Under the pieces are notes generated by a model that saw nothing but the letters and a program-made list of their open reading frames with translations, made no database searches and was not told the origin of the DNA. Below are positions 43,531 to 52,703 of a stretch of 64,000 nt of DNA, in pieces. The position numbers were made by a program, and so were the translations under genes. The DNA comes from DATLZU01 sp051293835. Lineage in GTDB: Bacteria; Nitrospirota; Nitrospiria; Nitrospirales; Nitrospiraceae. Each line of letters opens with the position of its first letter. The first letter of the stretch is position 1. The stretch covers positions 62,001 to 126,000 of the forward strand of contig JBPKMA010000009.1 of NCBI GenBank assembly GCA_051293835.1, read 5' to 3'.

Positions 43531-44778
43531 ATGCGCCAAGGGTACCCTGAGGCATTCCGGATCAGTACTGACAGAACCGCTCGGAGACGGGCCAAGTTGA
43601 TCGGCTGGTCCGGCTCATTCCTCGCCGCTGTGAGTCTGCTATTTCCCTCCGCTTTTCCGGGAATCAGCGGCTGCGCCAGGAAAGACTCCTATGTCCCTCC
43701 CGATTTGTTTTACCTGTTCGCCAGCTATCCAGTGGGCAAAAACCCGACCTCGGTCACTCCGGCCGATTTCAATGGCGACGGGTTCACCGATCTGATGACC
43801 ACCAACATCGGCGGGAATACCCTGTCGCTGCTTATCGGCAACGGTGACGGCACGTTCAAAGATCAGGTACAGATCAACGTGTGCAAAGAGCCGCGCGCAC
43901 TGGCGGCCAGGGATTTCGATGGGGACGAGAGGCTGGATGTTGCGATTGCCTGCTCCGGCAGCGATCAGGTGGCGATCTATTATGGACGTGCCGGCGGCGC
44001 TTTTCAGGAAGGACCTCGCTATGCAGTCCACCGGACGCCTGTGTCTGTCGCCAGCGACGATCTGAATGGCGATCAGAAGCCGGACCTTGTCGTGGCCTTG
44101 CGGAACGACAAGATCAAGATCTTTTTAGGAACAGGAAGAGGACAATTCGAAGAAGGACAGCAATATGAGTACGGCGACACCCCGACGTCGGTCGCGCTCG
44201 CCGATCTCAACGGGGACAGCCACGTCGATCTGGCGGTTACCAACGGAGGGCCGATGTCGAGCGCCGTTTCTATTTGGATCGGCAACGGCGATGGGACGTT
44301 TCGCGATCCTACTGATTATCGAACCGGCAAGCGTCCGTTGGGTGTGAGCTTTGCCGACTTCAACAATGACCGTATCTGGGATCTCCTCGTGATCAACGGC
44401 GATAAGGACACGTTTACGATCTTCCTCGGAAACGGCAACGCAACGTTTCAGAATGGGAAGGACTCCGGGGCCGATGCTGGTCCGAATTTTGGCCTCGCGA
44501 AGGACTTCAATGGAGATCATGTCCCCGATGTGGCCATTGTGAATCTCCAATCGAATAATCTGTCGATTCTCTTCGGCAAAGGCGACGGGACCTTCGAGTA
44601 CCCGCCGCGGAACTATCGCACGAAAGCGGGACCGTTTGCCCTTGCGGAGTTTCATGTGACGACCAAGGATGAAGAAGAACCGGGTCTGGTCACGGCAGAC
44701 AACGGAGCCGGCACCGTTTCGATATTTCTCCACCGTGGCCTCAAGGCGTTGGCGTCACCGGACCACCGTCAAGGATGA
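43531..44778 (+). CDS. FG-GAP/VCBS-repeat lipoprotein
   Basis: The 415-aa protein has an N-terminal hydrophobic region ending in a lipobox-like PGISGC, then at least six FG-GAP repeats that would form a calcium-binding beta-propeller. Examples are PADFNGDGFTDLMTTNIGGN, ARDFDGDERLDVAIACSGSD, LADLNGDSHVDLAVTNGGPM and KDFNGDHVPDVAIVNLQSN, each with D-x-[DN]-x-D-G-like metal loops. Likely surface-attached. The ligand or partner is unknown. Confidence 0.82.
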   Translation: MRQGYPEAFRISTDRTARRRAKLIGWSGSFLAAVSLLFPSAFPGISGCARKDSYVPPDLFYLFASYPVGKNPTSVTPADFNGDGFTDLMTTNIGGNTLSLLIGNGDGTFKDQVQINVCKEPRALAARDFDGDERLDVAIACSGSDQVAIYYGRAGGAFQEGPRYAVHRTPVSVASDDLNGDQKPDLVVALRNDKIKIFLGTGRGQFEEGQQYEYGDTPTSVALADLNGDSHVDLAVTNGGPMSSAVSIWIGNGDGTFRDPTDYRTGKRPLGVSFADFNNDRIWDLLVINGDKDTFTIFLGNGNATFQNGKDSGADAGPNFGLAKDFNGDHVPDVAIVNLQSNNLSILFGKGDGTFEYPPRNYRTKAGPFALAEFHVTTKDEEEPGLVTADNGAGTVSIFLHRGLKALASPDHRQG

Positions 44779-44931
44779 GCCGGGTATCGCGGAACGGCTT
44801 TGGCCCGGTGCCGGAAATTCCGAGCGATTCTTGACAGGGTGGAGAGCCTACGTTAGAGTGGCCTCCAACGCGCGGTTGACTTCCCAACCAACAAGCGGTT
44901 CCCATCACGCTGAGCTGATCATCGATCTCCG

Positions 44932-45132
44932 GTGAGAACGTTTCTGTGGTGGTTCAGTATGGGATCGCTCACAACTTTGTCGGTCCTGATGGTGCAAGGG
45001 GGTGTCCGAGACCTTCTCTATGGTACGCATCCAGCGGGCGGCCCGAGCGCGTATCTTTCCTTCGCGGTTACGATCTTGGGCGGCGGGCTATTGGCCGGCT
45101 GCATTGCGTTGATTCTGAACCGGCTGCGGTGA
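44932..45132 (+). CDS. Small membrane protein, 66 aa
   Basis: Two hydrophobic helices, FLWWFSMGSLTTLSVLMVQG and YLSFAVTILGGGLLAGCIAL, joined by a short loop. It starts with GTG 44932. The role is unknown and coding rests on the clean two-helix pattern. Confidence 0.45.
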   Translation: MRTFLWWFSMGSLTTLSVLMVQGGVRDLLYGTHPAGGPSAYLSFAVTILGGGLLAGCIALILNRLR

Positions 45133-45162
45133 ATAAGGCCGCCTTTCGTTAGCGCCAGGTCC

Positions 45163-45351
45163 ATGCACTGTTTGAAATGCAACGGATTTATGATGATCGA
45201 GCGGCATTACACGCTCGTCAACCGACGCTTGTACGCCCGTTGTTTGAACTGCGGCTTTTGGCTCGATTTGGCCGACCTGCTGCGGTTTTTCCATAAAGTT
45301 CTCGAGAGCGGATTCCGCGGGTCAAAGGTCCGGGAATACTACCCGCTGTAG
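45163..45351 (+). CDS. Small zinc-ribbon protein, 62 aa
   Basis: CLKC near the start and CLNC at about residue 27 would bind one zinc ion: MHCLKCNGFMMIERHYTLVN and LYARCLNCGFWLDLADLLRF. Related small ribbon proteins are common in this lineage, but the function is unknown. It ends 14 bases before the carboxypeptidase frame. Confidence 0.6.
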   Translation: MHCLKCNGFMMIERHYTLVNRRLYARCLNCGFWLDLADLLRFFHKVLESGFRGSKVREYYPL

Positions 45352-45370
45352 CTTTCGCTGATCATTGCCG

Positions 45371-46324
45371 ATGCGCCTATCCACAGGCTGTGTGACTAAG
45401 GAAAGCGGAAAAGACGACTGTCTCCGCGGTGTGAGAACGAGCGGGCTGATCGTATTGCTGGCTGTGTGGTGGTTGGTCCAGTCCGTTTTGACGGCTGCCG
45501 CTGAAGCGGTTCCCGCGTCCATACAGCGGCCGCAGTTCGCTCAGGAAACGAAGGCGCCGCGTTCTTTGCCCTGGCGTCGGATTCCCGCGCGCGGTGTGCT
45601 GCTTAAGGACCTCAACACCGGGCGCGTCCTGTATGAATTCGAAGCTTCGAAGCGCCTATCGCCGGCGAGTTTGACTAAAATCATGTCGGCGTTGATCATC
45701 TTGGAATACGGCAATTTAGACGATCAAGTCATCGTCAGCCCTTGGGCGGCGCGTGCCCCCAAGATTCGCTTGGGGCTGAAGGCCGGACAGGTGTTTCGGC
45801 TGGAAGATTTGCTGAAGGCGATGTTGATCGTGTCGGCCAACGATGCCTGCTTGGCGGCCGTCGAGCATGTCGGCGGGAATGAAGAACAATTTGTGCTGCT
45901 GATGAACGCCAAGGCCAGCGCGTTGGGCCTAACGGACACGCACTTCAGCAACGGGTGCGGATTCGACGCACCGGATCACTACTCGACTGCTGAAGACCTG
46001 GCCAAGCTGAGCGAGTTCGCCCTCCGGCATCCTGTCTTCAAGCAGTTGGTACGAGCAGAGCGAGAGATCATCACACCCGTTAACGACAGCCGCCCTTATC
46101 TCCTCCGAAACACCAACCGTCTCCTTGGAACTGTGCCCGGTGTCGAGGGAGTGAAGACCGGGTTCACCTCCAAAGCCGGGCGATGCTTGGTCGCGAAGGT
46201 CTCTCAGGACGGGAGAGACCTCCTGCTCGTGCTCCTTAACGCCAAGCGCCGTTGGACGACCGCGTTGCGCCTAATCCGTTTTGGGCTCGACGTGCTCGAC
46301 GACAAACCGGATGCGCTTCGGTAA
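45371..46324 (+). CDS. D-alanyl-D-alanine carboxypeptidase (peptidase S11)
   Basis: Trims peptidoglycan pentapeptides in the periplasm. A hydrophobic signal region (TSGLIVLLAVWWLVQSVLTA, from about residue 20) is followed by the three active-site motifs: SLTK in RLSPASLTKIMSALI, SAN in MLIVSANDACLAAVEHVGG and KTG in GVKTGFTSKAGRCLVAK. The C-terminal PBP5 stalk domain is absent. ATG 45371 is chosen over TTG 45365. Confidence 0.93.
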   Translation: MRLSTGCVTKESGKDDCLRGVRTSGLIVLLAVWWLVQSVLTAAAEAVPASIQRPQFAQETKAPRSLPWRRIPARGVLLKDLNTGRVLYEFEASKRLSPASLTKIMSALIILEYGNLDDQVIVSPWAARAPKIRLGLKAGQVFRLEDLLKAMLIVSANDACLAAVEHVGGNEEQFVLLMNAKASALGLTDTHFSNGCGFDAPDHYSTAEDLAKLSEFALRHPVFKQLVRAEREIITPVNDSRPYLLRNTNRLLGTVPGVEGVKTGFTSKAGRCLVAKVSQDGRDLLLVLLNAKRRWTTALRLIRFGLDVLDDKPDALR

Positions 46325-46326
46325 GC

Positions 46327-46746
46327 TCACAGCGGAAATCGCGGAGGCAGCCTTGCATCCTGGTAAGTCAGAATGCGACGGCGCCCGTCTTCGTCGGACT
46401 GGACAATGAGCAGCAAGCGGGTCCCGGCCTCGACGAGCTTAAGCCGGGCGAACTGCTCTGAATCGAGCGCGTAGAGAAGTAACAGGAACTCTCCTTCGAT
46501 GGACCGCCATTCCTTCCGATTCGGCACGGAGACGTCCAGACGCATTTCCCAATCAAGCCACACCGCCTCCTCGGCCTCGTCGATTAAGCGGACTCGCCCT
46601 TGAATGGTGGTTGGTTCGTGGAAGTCGAGGAGGGCGAGTCCCGCGTCAAACGGAGACCTCTCCTCAGGAAAAACCGCTATTCCTTCCTGAGTGGCGGATG
46701 GAAATTGAGCAAAGAAAAAACTAGCCACAATGATGTCCGCCCACAT
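46327..46746 (-). CDS. Hypothetical protein, possibly exported
   Basis: A 139-aa protein beginning MWADIIVASFFFAQFPSATQ, a short hydrophobic stretch that could be a signal, then beta-rich sequence with a coherent hydrophobic pattern (GEFLLLLYALDSEQFARLKL, TRLLLIVQSDEDGRRRIL). No family recognised. It is convergent with the carboxypeptidase gene, three bases apart. Confidence 0.5.
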   Translation of the reverse strand: MWADIIVASFFFAQFPSATQEGIAVFPEERSPFDAGLALLDFHEPTTIQGRVRLIDEAEEAVWLDWEMRLDVSVPNRKEWRSIEGEFLLLLYALDSEQFARLKLVEAGTRLLLIVQSDEDGRRRILTYQDARLPPRFPL

Positions 46747-46787
46747 AAATCAGTACGGCGGGCTGCCGGATCTCGAGAAGCACGCTG

Positions 46788-47318
46788 TTATCGCGGAAGC
46801 GTAAATTCGATGCTGACGTCTTTGCCGAGATAATTCACCAGGATCCCTTGTTTCTCGTAGTTCAAAACCGCCCCCATCACGTTTTCGTCGCCGTAGTCTT
46901 CCTTACCAAGCAGCTTCCGAATGTCGTCCGGGCTTTCACTATTGAGGACATTTCGGAGGATTCCCCGAGTCTTGTAGGCAAAGCGGTTGTTGATGAAAAT
47001 GAGATCGACTTTCCCGTCCAGTATCCGCACGCCAGCCATAGGACCGGTCGGTTTGCGTTGATCGCGCAGGAGAATAAACGTCGCCTCCTGCTCGGCTACG
47101 ACACCAGGTATCTTCTCGTTGACCAAAATGTCCACCGCTTTGCCTTCTGGATCACCCAGTTTGACGCCGAATAGGGATATATCAGTGCTGACGACGGCTT
47201 TTGGATCCATCACGTCATTCTTGCTCAGCTCATACGGCTCGGCTGGGAGAACGGATGGATTCCAGACGACAGTGAAAGCGACAAGCAAACCCAGCACCAC
47301 ACCCTGTCTCTCAATCAT
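46788..47318 (-). CDS. Exported hypothetical protein, 176 aa
   Basis: The signal peptide (GVVLGLLVAFTVVWNPSVLP) begins at ATG 47318, preceded by GAGGAGGACCCG. The mature part is beta-rich with ISLFGVKLGDPEGKAVDILV and FIXNRFAYKTRG-like segments, and SPDDIRKLLGKEDYGDEN, a pattern like periplasmic proteins that compare parameters. No family recognised. It is transcribed in the same direction as the preceding unknown. Confidence 0.6.
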   Translation of the reverse strand: MIERQGVVLGLLVAFTVVWNPSVLPAEPYELSKNDVMDPKAVVSTDISLFGVKLGDPEGKAVDILVNEKIPGVVAEQEATFILLRDQRKPTGPMAGVRILDGKVDLIFINNRFAYKTRGILRNVLNSESPDDIRKLLGKEDYGDENVMGAVLNYEKQGILVNYLGKDVSIEFTLPR

Positions 47319-47449
47319 CGGGTCCTCCTCAAGCATCACGGATCACGTGGTGGAGGTAGGGCTGATCTGTACGGAAGGAAGCTCAAACAATGACAATATT
47401 GTAATGAACGGTCCTACGACTTGCAAGAAGCGGCTATTTTACCTCTTCC

Positions 47450-48205
47450 TTACGTGTGGGGCTCTCTGAATCCTTTTCTCAGCCGCTGGTGACCGACCCG
47501 ATCCGGTGGGGTGCTACCTCCCTTGAGGCGGACAATAGTTCTCTCACGATCGATCGGCAAAGGCCGGCGAATTCTCTCGCCGCAAGACTCTGGTATCGGA
47601 TGGTCGGATGGCCCAATCCACCCAATGCCGCAGTGTCGAGTCGATAAGGTCGATGGTGCGAAGGTGCCGTCTGCGAAAGTGAAGGCGCATGTAGGAGCGA
47701 CCAACGCGAGCCGTTCGTCGAACAACGGCGTTGTCGTCAAGCGATCGTCAACGACAGGAATCAGGCAAATCCCGAGATCCAGACGATTAGCCAGCAACGA
47801 GCCACAATGTCGGACGACGGTTGTGGCCTGCATCCGTAGGTGGATGCCGGGGAACCTGCGCGTGAAGTGAGCGGCGAGCAGGGGAATGAGATAGGAGTTG
47901 ACAGTAGACAGCGAGCCAACGACCAGTCGGCCTTTTCTCATGCTCCGCAACTCCTGGACCGACTGCGATGCCTGCTCCGCTTCCCTCATCACCCGTTCGG
48001 CGTGCTCGCGAAAGATTTCTCCGGCCCGTGTCAGCATGGCCCGGAGTCTGAGGCGGTCGAAGACCAGATTCCTAACTCCTCTTCCAGGGCGCGGATCTGA
48101 ATCGAAAGGGAGGGCTGCGAGACATGCACGGTTTCGCGGCGCGTGAAAAGTTTTGGCGTCGGCGCCGGCTATGGAAAGGATGTCTGAATCAGGTAATAGT
48201 GGGAT
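47450..48205 (-). pseudogene. LysR-type regulator, decayed
   Basis: The N-terminal helix-turn-helix can be read only across frames: SDILSIAGADAKTF in one, TVHVSQPSLSIQIRALEEEL in another, then LVFDRLRLRAMLTRAGEIFR back in the first. The effector domain reads well for a while (GRLVVGSLSTVNSYLIPLLA, LLANRLDLGICLIPVVDDRL, FDERLALVAP) and then degrades toward 47456. At least two frameshifts break the DNA-binding part. The remnant is closest to CbbR/CysB-like regulators. It is divergent from the dead globin gene, so the two may once have formed a pair. Confidence 0.75.
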
Positions 48206-48234
48206 GTGCGGAGGGAACGGAGAGCTCCAGAGCG

Positions 48235-48570
48235 GCCAAGTCTCTTTATGACCGGCTCGGGGTAAGGAAGCCATTACGGCCATGGTGGATCAGTTCGTCG
48301 CGAACGTGGTGGCCGGCGCCCGGATCAACGGACGGTTTGCCACGACCGGCCTTCCAAGGCGTAAGCGTCATCTCGTCGATCAAGTCTGTATGTCCGCTAG
48401 TGGGCCTTGTACCTATCAAGGCAGGACATGAAAATCACCAACGCCGACTTCGACGCGCTGGTGGGAGATCTGGTCAGCCCCTGAACAAATTCAACGTGCC
48501 GAAACGGAAGCAACAGGAGCTGTTGGCCCTGCTCGGGCCGATGAAGAAGGACATCGTCGAAGTGCCATAG
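48235..48570 (+). pseudogene. Truncated hemoglobin (group 1), decayed
   Basis: A globin can be read in pieces: KSLYDRLG (48238), then after a shift GKEAITAMVDQFVANVVAGA and RINGRFATTGLPRRKRHLVD, DQVCMSASGPCTYQGR, then MKITNADFDALVGDLVS, then LNKFNVPKRKQQELLALLGP and MKKDIVEVP to TAG 48568-48570. The stretch that normally lies between YQGR and ITNADF, containing the proximal heme-binding histidine (HAGM), is missing. The gene has three frame breaks and cannot give a working heme protein. Group 1 truncated hemoglobins bind O2 and NO. Confidence 0.8.
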
Positions 48571-48934
48571 GAATCGCGGTTGGGGGCAGGGTCGGACGTC
48601 CTGCCCTGTTTCCGCAAGGTGAGCGGTCAACCAGCCGTATAGGGCGAAGCAGCGAGTCGGCCAGCAGCCGGAGGCGCTCGAAATAAGGGCTGACGTTAAA
48701 GATCCACCAGGCAGTGCCGAAAAATGTTCGCCCACGGTTTATCCAGTGCTTCCGCGACATCCAGATTCTAGACGACGCAGCCACTGCTCACCGTCTCCAA
48801 CGTCATGACGGCTCGCCCTCGTTTGGACTCGACAAACGAAGCCACCGGGCTGACCGGTGCTCTTCCCACCGGGCAGCGATTTCGTCATGCGTCATGGAGA
48901 GCTCGCGCACGTCTTGCCGGCCGACACGGTTCTA
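48571..48934. other. Gene-free stretch next to decayed genes
   Basis: About 360 bases. Both strands hold short frames, and one minus-strand frame has a hydrophobic-aromatic patch (TAWWIFNVSPYFERLRLLAD), which may be a further dead gene, but no family can be named. Confidence 0.4.
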
Positions 48935-49324
48935 TCAACTTGTGTCTCCCAGCCAGCCCAATGCATTAAGCAGCAGAAGCGCCAACGCACAGAGACCCAA
49001 GCCCCAAAATCGATAGTCGATATCTTCCCGACTGAGGCACCACTCCAAAATTCGGCGTCGCCAGGGTTCGGGGCCGGTCGCGAGAAACAGGCCTTTGGCG
49101 ATCATGGCGATCCCGGTGATGACCCAGAGCGGCTGATACCGCAGTTCTTTTGTCGAAACGATCAGCACGATTCCCAAACAGGTCGCCAGAGCTTCCCACC
49201 GCAGAACCGCAGGAGAAATGGCCAACACCTCCCGAACCCTCGTGATGACGTGGCGGGGAGCAAGCAACAGAGCGACACCATCTGCTGCCCAGACTCCAGC
49301 GATCGCTGCTAAGATGTATTTCAT
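48935..49324 (-). CDS. Small membrane protein, DUF2065-like
   Basis: The 129-aa protein has four hydrophobic segments: ILAAIAGVWAADGVALLLAP, LATCLGIVLIVSTKELR, YQPLWVITGIAMIAKGLFLA and WGLGLCALALLLLNALGWLG. The pattern is like small four-helix inner-membrane proteins of the DUF2065 kind. The role is unknown. Confidence 0.6.
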   Translation of the reverse strand: MKYILAAIAGVWAADGVALLLAPRHVITRVREVLAISPAVLRWEALATCLGIVLIVSTKELRYQPLWVITGIAMIAKGLFLATGPEPWRRRILEWCLSREDIDYRFWGLGLCALALLLLNALGWLGDTS

Positions 49325-49396
49325 TTGGGTGCCCTAGCGAGTGTGAGACGTGTCCGTTAAAGCCTTCCGCTTATCTCCCTCCCACGCCATGCTCCC

Positions 49397-50686
49397 CTAT
49401 GGATAAAGTCCGCGTTGTAAATGCGCTTGGGCCACCTTGTCGATCCCGCTCATCAATGCTGCCATCCGCATGGAGGTCTTTTTCGCCAAAGCAAAGCTCA
49501 ATGTGCGGTGAAACGCGTTTGTGATGATCTCGTGTAGACGTTCCTGAATATCCTTGGCCTTCCAGAAGAACCGTTGAGCGTCCTGCACCCACTCGAAATA
49601 GGACACGATCACCCCTCCCGAGTTGGCCAGGATATCAGGAATAATAAAAACACCTTTGTCGATGAGAATGCGATCGGCCTCCAGCGTGGTGGGTCCGTTG
49701 GCCCCCTCCGCCAAAATGCGGCAGCGGAGGTTAGCTGCATTTTTTTCGGTGATTTGCTCGGAGAGCGCAGCCGGCACCAGCACCGTACAGTTCAACTGCA
49801 GAAGCTCTTCATTGGTGAGAAAGTCGCCCATCTTGGTGTCCCGAAGGGGTTGCCCGTTGATCCGATAGCGCCTGAGCAACTCCGGGATATCCAGCCCTTT
49901 TGCGTTGTAGATGCCGCCTGTCACGTCGCTCACCGCAATGACCTTTGCTCCGGCCTCCTGCATGATCAACGCGGTGTTTGAACCGACATTACCGAATCCT
50001 TGGATGGCGACCGTCGCCTTCTCAATATCCATCTTCAAATGGCGAAGTGCCTCCATAGTCACGTATACGACGCCGCGACCGGTGGCTTCCTCGCGGCCTA
50101 GACTACCGCCGATCGAAAGCGGTTTCCCCGTCACGACGCCCGGCACGGCGTAACCGACCTGTTGGCTGTACGTGTCCATAATCCAGGCCATCACCTGGGC
50201 ATCGGTCCCGACATCAGGGGCCGGCACGTCTTTGTCGGGACCGATCAACGGGAAAATTTCCGCAGCATAACGGCGGGTGAGCCTTTGTAATTCGGAACGG
50301 GATAGTTTTTTGGGAGCAACTTTGACACCCCCCTTCGCGCCACCGTAGGGAAGACCGGCCAAGGCGCATTTCCAGGTCATCCACATGGCCAACGCCGCCA
50401 CTTCGCCGAGGTTCACGTCGGGGTGATAGCGAATCCCGCCCTTCGAGGGGCCGCGCGAGGAATCATGCTGCACGCGATAGCCAGTAAACACTTCTACGGA
50501 TCCGTTATCCATGCGGACAGGAATGCTGACGATCAAGGAGCGTTGTGGCAGCTTCAGCCGTTGCCGCAGGTTGGGGTCTAGGTTCAGGGCTTCGGCAGCC
50601 TGATCGAACTGGGCAACGGCTAACCGGTAGGTCGGAGTATCCAGCTCATTCGTTGTTGGCCTTTTCACCTGTACCGTCTCATTCAC
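49397..50686 (-). CDS. gdhA: Glutamate dehydrogenase (Glu/Leu/Phe/Val family)
   Basis: Interconverts glutamate and 2-oxoglutarate plus ammonium. The 429-aa hexamer type has SSRGPSKGGIRYHPDVNLGE, the catalytic lysine in LPYGGAKGGVKVAPKKLSRS, DVPAPDVGTDAQVMAWIMD and the Rossmann loop VAIQGFGNVGSNTALIMQEA. Cofactor preference cannot be told. It resembles GudB/RocG of Bacillus and archaeal enzymes more than the 450-aa NADP enzymes. Confidence 0.93.
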   Translation of the reverse strand: MNETVQVKRPTTNELDTPTYRLAVAQFDQAAEALNLDPNLRQRLKLPQRSLIVSIPVRMDNGSVEVFTGYRVQHDSSRGPSKGGIRYHPDVNLGEVAALAMWMTWKCALAGLPYGGAKGGVKVAPKKLSRSELQRLTRRYAAEIFPLIGPDKDVPAPDVGTDAQVMAWIMDTYSQQVGYAVPGVVTGKPLSIGGSLGREEATGRGVVYVTMEALRHLKMDIEKATVAIQGFGNVGSNTALIMQEAGAKVIAVSDVTGGIYNAKGLDIPELLRRYRINGQPLRDTKMGDFLTNEELLQLNCTVLVPAALSEQITEKNAANLRCRILAEGANGPTTLEADRILIDKGVFIIPDILANSGGVIVSYFEWVQDAQRFFWKAKDIQERLHEIITNAFHRTLSFALAKKTSMRMAALMSGIDKVAQAHLQRGLYP

Positions 50687-50728
50687 CCAGAACCTCCCTT
50701 GCTAAGCGCTTTTCAGCGCTACTCGACC

Positions 50729-51454
50729 TCACTGCGATTCGATCAAGTCCGAGTCCCGCCGACTTGGCGATGCCCGCGCATCAATGCTGGTGAGGACTTG
50801 GTCCCATTCGATATCAAACACTTCGGCGAAGATAGCCGCAACCCGCTGCCTGACTTCGGCCAGGTCGACCGGACGCCCGAGCCACGCGGCCATCGAGGTG
50901 ACGACGCATCCCTCGATGCCGCAGGGCACAATCCAGCCGAATGGAGTTGTATCAACTGTGACATTGAGTGAAAAGCCGTGCATGGTTACGCCTCGCATGA
51001 TCCGTACACCTACGGATGCAATCTTTGCGGGCTGGTGGTCTCCGACCCAGACTCCGGGGAACGTTGCAATGCGCCGCCCTTGAATGCCCCATTCGGATAA
51101 GGTTCTCAAGATGACGTTCTCCAGAAGCCTGATATAGACTCTGGGTCCCGGGCAATAGCGATGTAACTGTAGGATGGGGTAGCCAACGAGTTGTCCAGGT
51201 CCATGATAGGTCACCGATCCGCCACGCTCGACATGATACACGGAGCAACCGTGAGCGCGGAGGGCCATCTCATCGCCGCCCCAGTGTTCGGATTTGGTGC
51301 TGCGCCCAAGCGTGAAGACCGGCAAATGCTCCAGAAGGAGCAGCGTATCGGGCCGGAGGTCCTGCGCCCGTTCCTCGACGAACGTCTTCTGGAGTTCCCA
51401 TGCCGTTTCGTAGGGGACCACGTCGTGTTGGATAAGGAGACCTGACCGTTTCAT
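50729..51454 (-). CDS. lipB: Octanoyltransferase
   Basis: Transfers octanoate from acyl carrier protein to lipoyl domains, the first step of lipoate synthesis. It has LLLLEHLPVFTLGRSTK, RGGSVTYHGPGQLVGYPILQ, the catalytic lysine in PAKIASVGVRIMRGVTMHG and the cysteine in IVPCGIEGCVVTSMAAW. Start ATG 51454. No lipA is visible nearby. Confidence 0.95.
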   Translation of the reverse strand: MKRSGLLIQHDVVPYETAWELQKTFVEERAQDLRPDTLLLLEHLPVFTLGRSTKSEHWGGDEMALRAHGCSVYHVERGGSVTYHGPGQLVGYPILQLHRYCPGPRVYIRLLENVILRTLSEWGIQGRRIATFPGVWVGDHQPAKIASVGVRIMRGVTMHGFSLNVTVDTTPFGWIVPCGIEGCVVTSMAAWLGRPVDLAEVRQRVAAIFAEVFDIEWDQVLTSIDARASPSRRDSDLIESQ

Positions 51455-51520
51455 CGTCGTAGCCTATCGCGATCCCTAACCGTATGGATCGGCTCTACGG
51501 AAAGAAGGGGGGTAGCTCCG

Positions 51521-52567
51521 TCACTGAGCCGCCTGTAAAAACGGCGCGCGCGGCAATGTGGCGACAAACGGACCGTTTTTCCCATGAACCGTCAGTTGAG
51601 CCGGTTCCCGTTCGCCGCGACGGAGGAAGACGTGCCAGAAATCGCCCATGTTGTAGATCTGATGATTGTCCACCGCGGTAATCACGTCGCCTGAACGGAG
51701 TCCGGCTTGGCCGCCAGCTTTGGACGGATCAACCTGCACAGCCAGGATACCTCGGTCTACGTCCAGGTTAAAGCTGGCCACGATACTGGGTGTAATTGTG
51801 ACGGGAATAAATCCAAGATCCGGACGAAAGACAGAACCGCGGACCAGCATGGACTGAATATGCGGGTAAGCGGCTTCCATTGAAATCGCATAGCTAATGG
51901 CCTGTGCCGAAGGCGCAACCGCGACATTGATCCCGACGACTTGGCCGGAAAGGTCAACCAAGGGGCCGCCGCTGTTACCCGGATTGATCGCTGCATCGGT
52001 TTGGATCAAGTCGTAGAGCGTCTCGCCGTTGGGTGCCAATACCGATCGGTCTAGGGCACTCACCACACCAACGGTGACCGATGATCCCCCTTTCAAGGCC
52101 AGGGGATTGCCTATCGCCACTACCGTCTCGCCGATCTCCAGGGACAAAGATTGGCTTAACTGCGCCGGGACCAGATCCGTAGCGGCGATTTTAATCACCG
52201 CCAGATCCAGCAAAAAATCTCGCGCCACGACGCGGCCTGGCGTGAGTCGCCCGTTCGCTAACCCGACCACAAGACTTTTGACTCCTTCGACCAAATGGTT
52301 GTTGGTCAGGATATATCCGCTGGCATCGATGATAATGCCTGAACCCGAGCCGGAGGCAGTGGAATGTTGCGGGAGGTTCTGCGGGCCCCCACGAGTGAGA
52401 ATCGTGACGACTGAAGGCCGCACCTTTGCAACGACGGCCGGAACGGAAAGGGTTTTTTTCGCGGTCGGCTGGTCCCCTCCTTGCTGCGCCAGGCCTGGAA
52501 CGGATGTCGCCGCGATGAGACCGACACACCACGCCATGCACAGAAGAGTTGGAGCTCTCGCGACCAT
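51521..52567 (-). CDS. DegP/HtrA-like periplasmic serine protease
   Basis: The protein is about 348 aa from ATG 52567, with a signal peptide (LLCMAWCVGLIAATSVPGLA). The trypsin-like triad is the His in YILTNNHLVEGVKSLVVGLA, the Asp in RDFLLDLAVIKIAATDLVP and the Ser in AAINPGNSGGPLVDLSGQVV. One PDZ domain follows (LGFIPVTITPSIVASFNLDV, then GDVITAVDNHQIYNMGDFW). The usual TNNHVV reads TNNHLV. A second PDZ is absent, as in DegS. The open frame extends upstream to 52720 but lacks a signal there. Confidence 0.92.
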   Translation of the reverse strand: MVARAPTLLCMAWCVGLIAATSVPGLAQQGGDQPTAKKTLSVPAVVAKVRPSVVTILTRGGPQNLPQHSTASGSGSGIIIDASGYILTNNHLVEGVKSLVVGLANGRLTPGRVVARDFLLDLAVIKIAATDLVPAQLSQSLSLEIGETVVAIGNPLALKGGSSVTVGVVSALDRSVLAPNGETLYDLIQTDAAINPGNSGGPLVDLSGQVVGINVAVAPSAQAISYAISMEAAYPHIQSMLVRGSVFRPDLGFIPVTITPSIVASFNLDVDRGILAVQVDPSKAGGQAGLRSGDVITAVDNHQIYNMGDFWHVFLRRGEREPAQLTVHGKNGPFVATLPRAPFLQAAQ

Positions 52568-52644
52568 CTTCAGCCTCGTCCGCGGAGGAAAGCCAATTTC
52601 TATTTTCTCATAACTCGCGCGAAGTCGAAAGCGGACCTGGCGTG

Positions 52645-52681
52645 AAACAAAGCAGGCGAGGCTTCTGCCTCGCCTGCTTTT
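52645..52681 (-). terminator. Rho-independent terminator after the sigma factor gene
   Basis: An eleven-base perfect stem, GCAGGCGAGGC/GCCTCGCCTGC around AGAA, followed on the minus strand by TTTGTTT. It lies about 25 bases past the sigma factor stop. Confidence 0.85.
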
Positions 52682-52703
52682 CGGTCGTTTCCAATCGTGT
52701 CCG

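Noticed and set aside
48491..48784. Minus-strand ORF of 97 codons with an aromatic patch
   Set aside because: No start signal and no family pattern; it sits in a patch of decayed genes, so it is left as unassigned.
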